64,000 nt of DNA, taken from positions 6,129,001 through 6,193,000 of the forward strand of contig NZ_JAPENW010000001.1 of assembly GCF_026341855.1 (NCBI RefSeq), read 5' to 3'. The DNA comes from Streptomyces sp. NBC_00568. Lineage in GTDB: Bacteria; Actinomycetota; Actinomycetes; Streptomycetales; Streptomycetaceae. Position numbers and translations under genes: made by a program. Under the pieces are notes generated by a model. It did no database searches. It saw only the letters and a program-made list of their open reading frames with translations, and was not told the DNA's origin. Below are positions 27,615 through 35,933 of this stretch, one piece after another (the first letter of the stretch is position 1; each line of letters begins with the position of its first letter).

Positions 27615-28184
27615 ATGACGACAGGCGCTCCGACCCCCACCCACCCCGCCCGCCCGCGGCGCTCGCGGCTGCGTACCTTCCTGCCGCTCGGTGTCGCGGT
27701 GTGGCTGGTGCTGGAGATCTGGCTGCTGACGATGGTCGCGCGTGCCACGAGCGGCTTCACGGTGTTCCTGCTGCTGGTCGCCGGGTTCGTGCTGGGCGCC
27801 GTGGTCGTCAAGCGGGCGGGCCGCCGCGCCTTCAGGAACCTCAGCCAGACGCTGCAGCAGGCGCAGAGCGGTGTCACGCCCACGAGCGAGGGCGGCCGGG
27901 GCAACGGCCTGATGATGTTCGGCGGTGTGCTCCTGATGATCCCGGGCCTGATCTCCGACGCCGTCGGCCTGCTCCTGCTGGTTCCGCCCGTCCAGAAGGG
28001 CCTCAGCCGCTACACGGAGCGGACCTTCGACCGCAGGATGCGTGTGGCCGCCCCCGGAACCGTCGGCGACGCCTTCCAGCAGGCCCGTATCCACCGCCCC
28101 GACGGCAAGGTGGTCCAGGGCGAGGTCATCAGGAACGACGACCCGCGCGAGCCCGACGGCCACTATCCGCCGCTGAACGGCTAG
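27615..28184 (+). CDS. fxsA: FxsA-family membrane protein
   Basis: A 189-residue protein with three hydrophobic segments (LPLGVAVWLVLEIWLLTMV, VFLLLVAGFVLGAVVV, FGGVLLMIPGLISDAVGLLL), the hallmark of the FxsA/SuhR family, and a soluble charged tail (from about 130). In E. coli FxsA limits exclusion of phage T7 by the F plasmid; a broad role is not established. The ATG start is 138 nt after the glycosyltransferase stop. The 3' side has repeats and a strong terminator. Confidence 0.85.
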   Translation: MTTGAPTPTHPARPRRSRLRTFLPLGVAVWLVLEIWLLTMVARATSGFTVFLLLVAGFVLGAVVVKRAGRRAFRNLSQTLQQAQSGVTPTSEGGRGNGLMMFGGVLLMIPGLISDAVGLLLLVPPVQKGLSRYTERTFDRRMRVAAPGTVGDAFQQARIHRPDGKVVQGEVIRNDDPREPDGHYPPLNG

Positions 28185-28236
28185 ACACGACGGCGCTCGG
28201 CGGGGAAGCCCGCCGAGCGGCCGGACAGGTCGGTGG

Positions 28237-28397
28237 CCCGGCCGGCGTACGGAGAACGAGCGGCTGCGAGTGGCCCGGGGGCGAACCGAGGCACCACTGC
28301 ACCCGGCCGGCGTACGAGAACGAGCCGCTGGGCGCGGCGGCGCCCGGCGCGGGCGAACCGCGGACAGCACGACACCCGGCCCGCATGCGAGAACGAG
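28237..28397. repeat. Three imperfect 23-24-nt direct repeats
   Basis: The unit CCCGGCCGGCGTACGAGAAC plus GAG recurs at 28237-28260, 28302-28324 and 28375-28397 with few mismatches, spaced 65 and 73 nt apart. It lies in the non-coding space between fxsA and the terminator. No function is evident. Confidence 0.6.
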
Positions 28398-28485
28398 CGG
28401 CCGGGCATGGTGCCGCCCGGCCGCTCGCCGGATCTCCGGCCGCGGGGCCCGGTCGGTCGAGCCGAGTCGCCCGACGCGGCACCCG

Positions 28486-28545
28486 TCCGGCCGACGCTGC
28501 CCGCCGACGTACGGATCCGGTCGGCGCTGCCCGCCGACGTACGGT
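28486..28545. repeat. Two adjacent 30-nt tandem repeats
   Basis: Two copies (28486-28515 and 28516-28545), each beginning TCCGG and ending in CCGCCGACGTACGG plus one base, differ at only a few positions. They precede the fxsA/rbpA terminator. Confidence 0.6.
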
Positions 28546-28570
28546 GAACAGCGCCCCGGAACTCACCGGA

Positions 28571-28628
28571 ACGCACGAGACCGCGGGCCCCGTACGTGAC
28601 GTACGGTGCCCGCGGTCTCGGCGTGCGT
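28571..28628. terminator. Bidirectional terminator between fxsA and rbpA
   Basis: A 13-bp perfect stem (28576-28588 with 28608-28620) is topped by an inner CCGTAC/GTACGG stem and flanked by a further 5-bp pairing (28571-28575 with 28624-28628). It lies in the convergent gap and can serve both genes. Confidence 0.85.
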
Positions 28629-28656
28629 TGTGTATGCCGCTCAACCCTCGGAGGGG

Positions 28657-29031
28657 TTACGCGGACTTGCGGCTGTCCCGCGGATGCACCGCGATGTTCA
28701 TCGCGCCGGAGCGAAGAACGGCCAGACGCTCCTCGAGGACCTCTTCGAGCTCCTCGCGAGTGCGCCGCTCCATCAGCATGTCCCAGTGCGTGCGCGCGGG
28801 CTTCGCCTTCTTTTCCTCAGGGCCGTCGCCGTCCACGAGAAGTGCCTGGGCCCCGCAGACCTTGCACTCCCACTCCGGCGGAATTTCGGCCTCCACCGAG
28901 AAGGGCATCTCAAACCGGTGCCCCTTCTCGCATGCGTACTCCACGGCCTGGCGCGGGGCCAGGTCGATGCCGCGGTCCGTCTCATAGCTGGTCACTACGA
29001 GGCGTGTGCCGCGAAGAGCTCGCTCACTCAT
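28657..29031 (-). CDS. rbpA: RNA polymerase-binding protein RbpA
   Basis: RbpA binds RNA polymerase and group I/II sigma factors, chiefly HrdB, and stabilises open complexes in actinobacteria. This 124-residue protein has the conserved core (VVTSYETDRGIDLAPRQAVE, EYACEKGHRFEMPF) with CEKGH and CKVCGAQ cysteine pairs, a basic linker (PARTHWDMLMERRTREELE) and the C-terminal sigma-interacting helix. The ATG at 29031 is standard. An upstream SigR-type promoter fits its known induction by disulfide stress. It is convergent with fxsA. Confidence 0.96.
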   Translation of the reverse strand: MSERALRGTRLVVTSYETDRGIDLAPRQAVEYACEKGHRFEMPFSVEAEIPPEWECKVCGAQALLVDGDGPEEKKAKPARTHWDMLMERRTREELEEVLEERLAVLRSGAMNIAVHPRDSRKSA

Positions 29032-29092
29032 GAATCGTGCCTCCCGGGCTTGTCGCCCACAGGACAGGTGTCGCTGTCGTCGTCATCCGGTC

Positions 29093-29119
29093 AACGTCCG
29101 GTCGGCGGTAAAGATTCCC
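29093..29119 (-). promoter_or_regulatory. SigR-type promoter of rbpA
   Basis: On the minus strand GGGAAT (29119-29114) is followed after exactly 18 nt by GTT (29095-29093), the consensus of the disulfide-stress sigma factor SigR. The site is about 60 nt upstream of the rbpA start. SigR control of rbpA is established in S. coelicolor, and the match is direct. Confidence 0.85.
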
Positions 29120-29182
29120 GTTAAGGGTCATGCGTCGCCGTCGTAGCCGCCCCTTGTTGTACCCACCGTCGCCCGGTTTGTC

Positions 29183-29200
29183 ACATCTGGCATCAGATGT
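29183..29200. other. 7-bp hairpin upstream of the rbpA promoter
   Basis: ACATCTG-GCAT-CAGATGT is a perfect inverted repeat with a 4-nt loop in an AT-richer stretch between the MFS gene end and the rbpA promoter. It could terminate the MFS transcript or be a protein site. Confidence 0.4.
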
Positions 29201-29286
29201 CACCCAACGCTTCAGTATCATTGACGCGCAGTAACGGTACGCCAGGCAGGCCAAACGCGTACACTACCGCTCTTTGGCCCCGGACG

Positions 29287-30636
29287 CTAAATCCTCTCGG
29301 GTACGGGATTGCCCGCGTCGCGGATCGCCTGCCGGATCGGGACCCGCGCGAGCAGGACGAATCCGAGGGCGAAGAAGACCACGAGCGAGATGATGGCGTC
29401 CCGATAGCTTCCCGTCAGCTGGTAGGTCAACCCGAACAGCAGAGGGCCGAGCCAGCTCATTCCGCGGTCGCTCATCTCGTACGCCGAGAAGTACTCGGCC
29501 TCCTTGCCGCTCGGTACGAGATGCGAGAACAGGGAGCGCGACAGCGCCTGGCTGCCGCCCAGGACCAGTCCGATGCCGGCGGCGAGGACGAAGAACCACA
29601 CGGGCGCGCCCGCGGGCAGGAAGTACCCGGCGCCGAGGGTGAGCGTCCAGGCGACGAGCGAACCGAGGATGGTGCGTTTCGCGCCGTACGTGCGGGCCAG
29701 CCGGCCCATGCCGAGTGCGCCCCCGACCGCGAGCACCTGGACCAGGAGTACGGCCACGATCAGCGTCGACTGGCTGAGGCCCAGCTCCTCGGAGCCGTAG
29801 ACCGAGGCCTGCGAGATGACCGTCTGGATGCCGTCGTTGTAGATGAGGTAGGCGAGCAGGAAGGAGAGCGTGAGCGGTTTCCCGCGCATGTCGCGCAGTG
29901 TGGCGGCCAGCTGCCGCCATCCGTGCGCGGACGCCTGTCCGGCGGAGGCCGTACGGCGGTCGCGCAGCCGCCTCAGCGGTACGAGGGTGAAGGCGCCCCA
30001 CCAGACACCCGCCGAGGCGAGACAGATCCGCACGGCCGTCGCCTCGGAGACGCCGAAGCTGTCATGGGCCGTGAACAGGATCAGGTTCGCGACCAGGACC
30101 AGCGCGCCCGCCGCGTATCCGAAGGCCCAGCCCCGGGAGGAGACGGCGTCGCGCTCCTCGGGCGGGGCGATCTGCGGCAGGTAGGAGTTGTAGAGGACCA
30201 TCGAGACGGCCAGCGAGGCGTTCGCGATGATCAGCAGCAGTCCGCCCAGCAGATAGCGGTCGCCGTCCAGGAAGAACATGCCCGCGGTGGCTCCGGCGCC
30301 CAGATAGGCCGCCGCGGCGAGCAGCGGCTTCTTGCGGCCCGTGCGGTCGGCGGCCGCGCCCGCGATCGGCATCACGAAGATCGACAGGATGACGGAGGCG
30401 GAGACCGCGTACGCGAAGAAGGAACCGGCGCGGACCGGGACCCCCAGGGGATGGACGAACCCGTCCGCGTCCGCCGCGTGCTTGGCCACCGCTGTCAGAT
30501 AGGGGCCGAGGAACACGGTGAGCACGCTCGTCGAATAGACGGAGCAGGCCCAGTCGTAGAAGTACCAGCCTCGTTGTTCTCGCCGGCGTTCGGCGGCCTC
30601 CTCGGCCGCCCCCACCCGCACGGTGTCCGTGCTCAC
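29287..30636 (-). CDS. MFS transporter, Atg22/UMF1-like
   Basis: A 449-residue, twelve-helix major facilitator. The N-terminal YDWACSVYSTSVLTVF motif (WYFYDWACSVY) is typical of the UMF1/Atg22/BtlA group, and PIAGAAADRTGRKKPLLAAA is the MFS loop 2-3 motif. Fungal Atg22 exports amino acids from the vacuole; bacterial members are uncharacterised. GTG start 30636 lies 40 nt downstream of the glycerophosphodiesterase gene, so it is probably the last gene of an operon with yczE-like and GDPD genes. Confidence 0.82.
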   Translation of the reverse strand: MSTDTVRVGAAEEAAERRREQRGWYFYDWACSVYSTSVLTVFLGPYLTAVAKHAADADGFVHPLGVPVRAGSFFAYAVSASVILSIFVMPIAGAAADRTGRKKPLLAAAAYLGAGATAGMFFLDGDRYLLGGLLLIIANASLAVSMVLYNSYLPQIAPPEERDAVSSRGWAFGYAAGALVLVANLILFTAHDSFGVSEATAVRICLASAGVWWGAFTLVPLRRLRDRRTASAGQASAHGWRQLAATLRDMRGKPLTLSFLLAYLIYNDGIQTVISQASVYGSEELGLSQSTLIVAVLLVQVLAVGGALGMGRLARTYGAKRTILGSLVAWTLTLGAGYFLPAGAPVWFFVLAAGIGLVLGGSQALSRSLFSHLVPSGKEAEYFSAYEMSDRGMSWLGPLLFGLTYQLTGSYRDAIISLVVFFALGFVLLARVPIRQAIRDAGNPVPERI

Positions 30637-30676
30637 CCGTGCCCTCGCTTCTCCGTGAAGGACCGCGCGAGGAGGC

Positions 30677-31444
30677 TCAGAACCAGGTGCCCCGGTCTTC
30701 CAGGACCTTGCGCAGCGTGTCGATGTGATCGGTCATGATGCCATCGACTCCCAGATCCAGGAGCCGGTGCATGCGTTCCGGTTCGTTCACGGTCCACACA
30801 TGCACCTGGAGCCCGCGCGCGTGGGCGGCCCGTACGAAACGACGGTCCACCACCGGCACACCCGACTGGGTCTCGGGCACCTGGGCCGCGACGGCGGAGC
30901 GGCGCACCGCGGCCGGTGCGCCCCAGGAGCGCAGCCGCAGGTTGAGCACTCCGCGGGTGCCGAAGGACGTGGCCAGGCGCGGTCCGGCCCGATGCTGGGC
31001 GCGGACCACGCGCGCCTCCGAGAACGAACCGACGCAGACCCGGTCCCAGGCGTCGGTGCGGCCGATCAGATCGAGCAGCGGGAGGAGAGCGGGTTCGGCC
31101 TTGACGTCGACGTTCCAGCGCACATAGGGGAAGGTCTCGAGCAGCTCCTCGAAGAGGGGTACCGGCTCCTGGCCCGCCACGCGCGCCTGGCGCACGTCGT
31201 CCCAGGGGAGGTCCGCGATCCGGCCCGCGCCGTCCGTCACCCGGTCCAGGGTCGTGTCGTGGAAGGCGACCAGCCTGCCGTCCGCCGTGGCGTGCACATC
31301 GGTCTCGATGTAGCGGTATCCGGCGTTCACCGCCCGCCGGAACTGGGTCAGTGTGTTCTCCAGACCGTCCGCCGACCCGCCGCGGTGCGCGAAGGGGATC
31401 GGGCCGGGATGGTCGAGGTACGGGTGAAGGGTGCGGGTGCTCAC
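30677..31444 (-). CDS. Glycerophosphodiester phosphodiesterase
   Basis: A 255-residue GDPD enzyme that releases glycerol 3-phosphate from deacylated phospholipids. It carries the whole family signature: PFAHRGGSADGLENTLTQF with catalytic His-Arg-Gly and Glu-Asn, YIETDVHATADGRLVAFHD with metal Glu/Asp and second His, and WNVDVKAEPA. No signal peptide is present, so it is likely cytoplasmic. The GTG start overlaps the yczE-like stop (GTGA); the frame is open far upstream but only as shadow. The MFS gene follows after 32 nt. Confidence 0.9.
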   Translation of the reverse strand: MSTRTLHPYLDHPGPIPFAHRGGSADGLENTLTQFRRAVNAGYRYIETDVHATADGRLVAFHDTTLDRVTDGAGRIADLPWDDVRQARVAGQEPVPLFEELLETFPYVRWNVDVKAEPALLPLLDLIGRTDAWDRVCVGSFSEARVVRAQHRAGPRLATSFGTRGVLNLRLRSWGAPAAVRRSAVAAQVPETQSGVPVVDRRFVRAAHARGLQVHVWTVNEPERMHRLLDLGVDGIMTDHIDTLRKVLEDRGTWF

Positions 31445-32127
31445 CCGGGCAGTATGGCGCGCTCCGGTCGACCGGTGGCAACAACCGCGCTGCCGACCGG
31501 TGCCGGACGGGCGGCGAACACGCGCAGGAAGAGCTGGGCGAGGGGCCCGATGGCGACGGCGTACAGCACCGTGCCGACGCCGACCGTACCGCCGAGCGCG
31601 AAGCCGGTCGCGACGACGGCCACTTCGAGGACCGTGCGCACCAGCCGGACCGAGCGGCCCGTTCGCCGGTGCAGTCCCGTCATCAGACCGTCGCGGGGAC
31701 CCGGACCGAAGCGGGCGGAGATGTACAGGCCCGTCGCCACACCGTTCAGCACGATGCCCGCCACCAGCAGCGGAATCCGTACGGCCAGGGCGTGCGCGTC
31801 CGGGACCAGCGCGAGGGTGCCGTCCATGGCGATGCCGACCACGAAGACGTTGGAGACGGTGCCGAGGCCGGGGCGCTGGCGCAGCGGGATCCACAGGAGC
31901 AGCACCGCGGCTCCCACGATGATCGACACCACGCCGATCGTCAGACCGGTCAGCTCGGCGAGACCCTGGTGCAGCACGTTCCACGGCTCCAGTCCGAGAC
32001 CCGCTTCCACGAGGAGCGCCGAGCTCGCACCGTACAGAGCGAGGCCGGCGTAGAGCTGGACGAGGCGGCGGGGAAGCCGTCCTGGTCCGGGAGCCTCGGC
32101 AGGTGCGGACTCGGAAGGTGTGGACAC
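31441..32127 (-). CDS. YczE/YitT-like integral membrane protein
   Basis: A 228-residue protein with about five transmembrane helices (LVQLYAGLALYGASSALLVEA, LTIGVVSIIVGAAVLLLWIP, AVRIPLLVAGIVLNGVATGL). The motif LGLEPWNVLHQGL and GPGPRDGLMTGLHRRTG are diagnostic of the YczE/YitT family. The biochemical role is unknown. The GTG at 32127 follows GGGGGG; an ATG at 32163 or 32193 is possible. It is divergent from a MocR regulator, the usual partner of yczE. Confidence 0.8.
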   Translation of the reverse strand: MSTPSESAPAEAPGPGRLPRRLVQLYAGLALYGASSALLVEAGLGLEPWNVLHQGLAELTGLTIGVVSIIVGAAVLLLWIPLRQRPGLGTVSNVFVVGIAMDGTLALVPDAHALAVRIPLLVAGIVLNGVATGLYISARFGPGPRDGLMTGLHRRTGRSVRLVRTVLEVAVVATGFALGGTVGVGTVLYAVAIGPLAQLFLRVFAARPAPVGSAVVATGRPERAILPG

Positions 32128-32226
32128 GGGATGCCCCCCAGTGGTGGTAGTGGCCTGGCGCATGACACTCTGTGGCTTGAGAAGTGGTCGCATCCATGGC
32201 CAATTCGGGGAAGGTGGACTGGAATC
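32128..32226. promoter_or_regulatory. Divergent yczE-mocR control region with direct repeats
   Basis: The 99-nt region contains TGGCCTG (32151-32157) and TGGCTTG (32173-32179), same orientation, 22 nt apart, about two helical turns, plus further TGG words. MocR-type regulators often bind two same-direction boxes spaced this way. The boxes are visible; binding is inferred. Confidence 0.4.
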
Positions 32227-33726
32227 ATGGCGCAGTGGACTTCAGCGGTGGGGGCCGCACAGCTCGCCCGGCTCCTCAACTCCCAGCAGGAGCGCCCCGC
32301 GGGGCCGGGCACCCGTCGTCCGCCCGCGTATCGCGCGCTCGCCGACGGTGTCCGGCTGCTCGTGCTCGAAGGGCGGGTCCCGGTCGCCGCGCGACTGCCC
32401 GCCGAGCGGGAGCTGGCGCTGGCCCTGTCCGTCAGCCGCACGACCGTCGCCGCGGCCTACGAGGCGCTGCGGGCCGAGGGCTTCCTGGAGTCCCGCCGCG
32501 GAGCCGGCAGCTGGACCGCGGTCCCCGCCGGAAATCCGCTGCCCGCGCGCGGTCTGGAGCCGCTGCCTCCCGAGACCCTCGGTTCGATGATCGATCTCGG
32601 CTGCGCGGCGCTCCCCGCGCCCGAGCCGTGGCTGACCCGCAGCGTGCGGGGCGCTCTGGAGGAGCTGCCGCCGTACGCGCACACGCACGGCGACTACCCC
32701 GCCGGACTGCCCGCGCTGCGCGCGATGCTCGCCGAGCGGTACACGGCGCGCGGCATCCCGACCATGCCCGAGCAGATCATGGTGACCACCGGAGCGATGG
32801 GCGCGATCGACGCGATCTGTCATCTCTTCGCCGGCCGTGGCGAGCGCATCGCCGTCGAGTCGCCCTCCTACGCCAACATCCTCCAGCTGATGCGCGAGGC
32901 CGGTGCCCGGCTGGTGCCCGTCGCGATGGCAGAGGGGCTGGCCGGCTGGGACATGGACCGCTGGCGCCAGGTCCTGCGTGACGCGGCCCCCCGGCTCGCC
33001 TACGTCGTCGCCGACTTCCACAACCCCACCGGGGCGCTCGCCGGCGAGGACCAGCGGCGCGGCCTGGTGGACGCGGCGCGCTCGGCGGGCACCGTCCTGG
33101 TCGTCGACGAGACGATGAGCGAACTGCATCTGGACGAGGGCCTGGAGATGCCGCGTCCCGTGTGCGGCTTCGACCCGGCGGGCTCGACCGTGATCACCGT
33201 GGGCTCGGCGAGCAAGGCCTTCTGGGCGGGTATGCGGATCGGCTGGGTGCGGGCCGCGCCCGACGTCATCCGCAGCCTGGTCGCCGCGCGCGCGTACGCC
33301 GACCTGGGCACGCCCGTGCTGGAGCAGCTCGCCGTGAACTGGTTGCTCAGCACGGGGGGCTGGGAGCAGGCGGTCGAGATCCGGCGCGGCCAGGCCCGCG
33401 AGAACCGCGACGCCCTCGTCGCGGCCGTCCGCAGGGAGCTGCCCCGGTGGGAGTTCTCGGTGCCGCACGGAGGCCTCACCCTGTGGGTGCGCACGGGCGG
33501 TCTGTCCGGGTCGCGGCTGGCCGAGGTCGGCGAGCGCGTGGGCGTGCGCGTGCCCTCGGGGCCCCGGTTCGGGGTGGACGGCGCCTTCGAGGGGTATGTG
33601 CGGCTGCCGTTCACCGTGGGCGGGGCGGTCGCGGAGGAGGCGGCGACGCGGCTGGCCGCGGCGGCCCGGCTGGTGGAGACCGGCGCGAGCGGAGGCGACG
33701 AAGGACCGCGGACGTTCGTGGCCTAG
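32227..33726 (+). CDS. MocR-type GntR regulator with aminotransferase domain
   Basis: This 499-residue chimera has an N-terminal GntR winged helix (AERELALALSVSRTTVAAAYEALRAEGFLESRRGAGSW region, about 60-98) and a C-terminal fold type I aminotransferase-like domain with PLP lysine 330 in GSASKAFWAGMRIGW and DFHNPTGAL. Such proteins regulate PLP, GABA or membrane-protein genes, the ligand being PLP-bound. Pairing with yczE, the target in the Brevibacillus YczR case, indicates it controls that gene. The ATG at 32227 gives a full wHTH; the longer frame is an antisense shadow. Confidence 0.9.
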   Translation: MAQWTSAVGAAQLARLLNSQQERPAGPGTRRPPAYRALADGVRLLVLEGRVPVAARLPAERELALALSVSRTTVAAAYEALRAEGFLESRRGAGSWTAVPAGNPLPARGLEPLPPETLGSMIDLGCAALPAPEPWLTRSVRGALEELPPYAHTHGDYPAGLPALRAMLAERYTARGIPTMPEQIMVTTGAMGAIDAICHLFAGRGERIAVESPSYANILQLMREAGARLVPVAMAEGLAGWDMDRWRQVLRDAAPRLAYVVADFHNPTGALAGEDQRRGLVDAARSAGTVLVVDETMSELHLDEGLEMPRPVCGFDPAGSTVITVGSASKAFWAGMRIGWVRAAPDVIRSLVAARAYADLGTPVLEQLAVNWLLSTGGWEQAVEIRRGQARENRDALVAAVRRELPRWEFSVPHGGLTLWVRTGGLSGSRLAEVGERVGVRVPSGPRFGVDGAFEGYVRLPFTVGGAVAEEAATRLAAAARLVETGASGGDEGPRTFVA

Positions 33727-33780
33727 CGGCTCGGACGCAGGGGGCACGGACGCAGGGGGGCACGGACGACGGAGCGGCAC

Positions 33781-33833
33781 GCATGACGGACGGGCCGGAA
33801 ACTCACCAGGAGTTTCCGGCCCGTCCGTCATGC
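33781..33833. terminator. 24-bp perfect terminator stem
   Basis: The arms 33781-33804 and 33810-33833 are perfectly complementary with a 5-nt loop (ACCAG). This is the longest perfect stem in the window. It separates the convergent mocR and sffA genes and can terminate both. Confidence 0.9.
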
Positions 33834-33861
33834 ACGCGAGAAGACCTTCGGGGAAGTGCCC

Positions 33862-35439
33862 CTACCCCTCCGCCACCGCGACTTCGGCGACCCCGGCGAC
33901 CTCCGAGGGTGCCTGTGCCGCGTCTCCCGGAGTGGTCCGCTCCGGGAGGAGGTCGAGCACCGCCCGCCGGTGCGTCTCGCTCGTCGCGTCGTCGTACGGG
34001 TCCGGTGTCGCCGGGACCTGGAGGCGCAGGACGGGCCCCGTGCCCAGGCGGGCGTAGCCGCGGCCGGGCGGGACGTCCCGGGTCGGCGTGGTGTGCGGGG
34101 GCGCTCCCAGGATCGATTCCAGCTGGGCGGCCGAGGCGGGCCCGAGCACCACGCGCGCGCGGGTGTGCTGGCGTACCGCGTCGCTCAGGAAGTCGAGGTG
34201 CTCGAAGTGCTCGGCGACCACCACCGTGACGCCCGCCGCGCGGCCGTGCCGCAGCGGAACCTCGAGCAGGGCCTGCGGGTCCCCCCGTCCGTCGGCGGCG
34301 GCCAGGTGACCGAGCGCGCTCGGCCGGTCCAGCAGGATCCACAGCGGGTTCTTGATGTCGTCGGGGGCGGGATGCCCCGCCTGACGGGCGCGGTTCGCGG
34401 CGATCAGCCGCCGCTCCGTCTCGTGCGCCGCCCACTCCAGGCTGCCGAGCGCCCCGGTCGCCGAGCACTCGACGGCCAGCACACCGTCGCGCCCGGTCAG
34501 GCACGCGTACTCGCCGGTGCCTCCGCCGTCGACGATGACGACATCGCCGTATTGAAGGGACTGCAGGGCGATGGAGCGCAGGAGGGTGGTTGTGCCGGTG
34601 CCCGGTTCACCCGCGATCAGCAGGTGCGGTTCGGTGGAACGGGCGCCCGTGCGCCAGACGACCGGCGGGACGTCGCGCTGTTCCTCGCCGTAGGTGAGCG
34701 GGAGCGTGCGCTGGACGTCGGCCGGATCGGTGAAGCCGAGGACCGTCTCGCCGGGCGCGGTGACGAAGCGCTGGGCGGCGATGTCGGTGGGGAGGGGCGG
34801 CAGGACCGTGACGGTGAGTTCGTTGCCCTCCTCGTCCCAGTCGAAGTGGTACTCACGGCCGCGGCCCGACTTGGCGTGCAGAAGCTGCTCGATACGGGCG
34901 CGGGAGTCCGGTTCGCCGTCCGTGAAGTACGCCGGGTAGCGGATGAGGAGACGGGAGACGCGGCCGTCGTCGTCGAAGTCGTACGCGTCGAAGGCCTTCT
35001 CCCAGTCGCCGCCGTGGGCGTAGAGGGGATCGGGGTCCTCGGCGGCGGAGAAATACGGGACGAGGGCCTCGTAGAGGGACTGGAGACGTCCCGTCTGTGC
35101 CTCGTCGGGACCGGTCGGGGGCGGTGGGGTGCGGTCCCGGCCGGTCCAGGCTGCCGCCGCCATCAGGCTGATGACGGCGAGCAGCGGTCCGTACGGCACC
35201 AGGGCCACGACCAGGATCACCGAGGCCACCAGGAACAGCAGCGGCCCGCGCCGGTCCTTGGGGGTGGCGGCCCACTTGCGCCGTCCGGCGGCTGCCAGCC
35301 GGCGCAGTCCACGGGTGACCGTGATCAGTGGATGGAGGACATCGGTGGCGCTGTCGGCTGCCGTCCGGGCCAGCTCCCGGCTCTTGGCGATCTGTGCGGT
35401 GCCGTTGCTGAGGATGCGGGGGAGAGGGCGCCGAGCCAC
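33862..35439 (-). CDS. sffA: SffA-like SpoIIIE/FtsK-family sporulation protein
   Basis: A 525-residue protein with two hydrophobic segments (about 66-97), a linker, and an FtsK-like ATPase module (about 265-470). In S. coelicolor SffA works with SmeA at sporulation septa to segregate chromosomes. The P-loop here is GEPGTGTTT at 277-285, with Thr283 at the normal Lys position. The Walker B-like strand is WILLD, 367-371. Nucleotide hydrolysis may thus be weak or absent, unless the fold compensates. ATG 35439 is 39 nt after smeA. The identification rests on partner, order and length. Confidence 0.82.
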   Translation of the reverse strand: MARRPLPRILSNGTAQIAKSRELARTAADSATDVLHPLITVTRGLRRLAAAGRRKWAATPKDRRGPLLFLVASVILVVALVPYGPLLAVISLMAAAAWTGRDRTPPPPTGPDEAQTGRLQSLYEALVPYFSAAEDPDPLYAHGGDWEKAFDAYDFDDDGRVSRLLIRYPAYFTDGEPDSRARIEQLLHAKSGRGREYHFDWDEEGNELTVTVLPPLPTDIAAQRFVTAPGETVLGFTDPADVQRTLPLTYGEEQRDVPPVVWRTGARSTEPHLLIAGEPGTGTTTLLRSIALQSLQYGDVVIVDGGGTGEYACLTGRDGVLAVECSATGALGSLEWAAHETERRLIAANRARQAGHPAPDDIKNPLWILLDRPSALGHLAAADGRGDPQALLEVPLRHGRAAGVTVVVAEHFEHLDFLSDAVRQHTRARVVLGPASAAQLESILGAPPHTTPTRDVPPGRGYARLGTGPVLRLQVPATPDPYDDATSETHRRAVLDLLPERTTPGDAAQAPSEVAGVAEVAVAEG

Positions 35440-35478
35440 TGCTGTCTCCTGAAGGTGCGTACGAGGTGGGGGACGTCG

Positions 35479-35673
35479 TCAGAACTTGATCCCGCCGAGG
35501 AGGCCCGCAAGGCTCTCCCCGCCGGCCTTGATGCTCGGCGCGATGGCCGTGCTCGCGAGGTAGAAGCCGAAGAGTGCGGCCACCAGGGCGTGCGACGCCT
35601 TCAGTCCGTCCTTCTTGAAGAAGAGGAAGACGATGATGCCGAGAAGGACGACGCCTGACATGGACAGAATCAT
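35479..35673 (-). CDS. smeA: SmeA, small membrane protein of sporulation septa
   Basis: A 64-residue protein with a hydrophobic N-terminal helix (VVLLGIIVFLFFKKDGLKAS) and a second helix (ALVAALFGFYLASTAI), ending LAGLLGGIKF. Size and order before sffA match S. coelicolor SmeA, which recruits SffA to division septa and affects spore DNA segregation, wall and colour. ATG 35673 follows CAGGAGAG. Transcription in S. coelicolor depends on whi sporulation genes; I cannot read such sites here. Confidence 0.82.
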   Translation of the reverse strand: MILSMSGVVLLGIIVFLFFKKDGLKASHALVAALFGFYLASTAIAPSIKAGGESLAGLLGGIKF

Positions 35674-35933
35674 TTGAGCTCTCCTGGTTCGTGGGGACAG
35701 TCACCATGAGTTGTTCCAGGATCACAGCATGTATCCATACGATAAAAGGTGCAACAGGGTGAATTTCGGCGGATTTCACTCGCGTGGTGGAGCTCTCTTG
35801 GGCTGCCTGAGCTGGTCTGTTGCTCCCGATGCACCCTTTGTGATCTTTGCCGCGGGCGATGCCTGTCATGTGCCGTCGGAGCCAGTACCCTGTCGATTCA
35901 CCCGAACGGTTGCAGTGAGAGGCGGTCCGGCCG

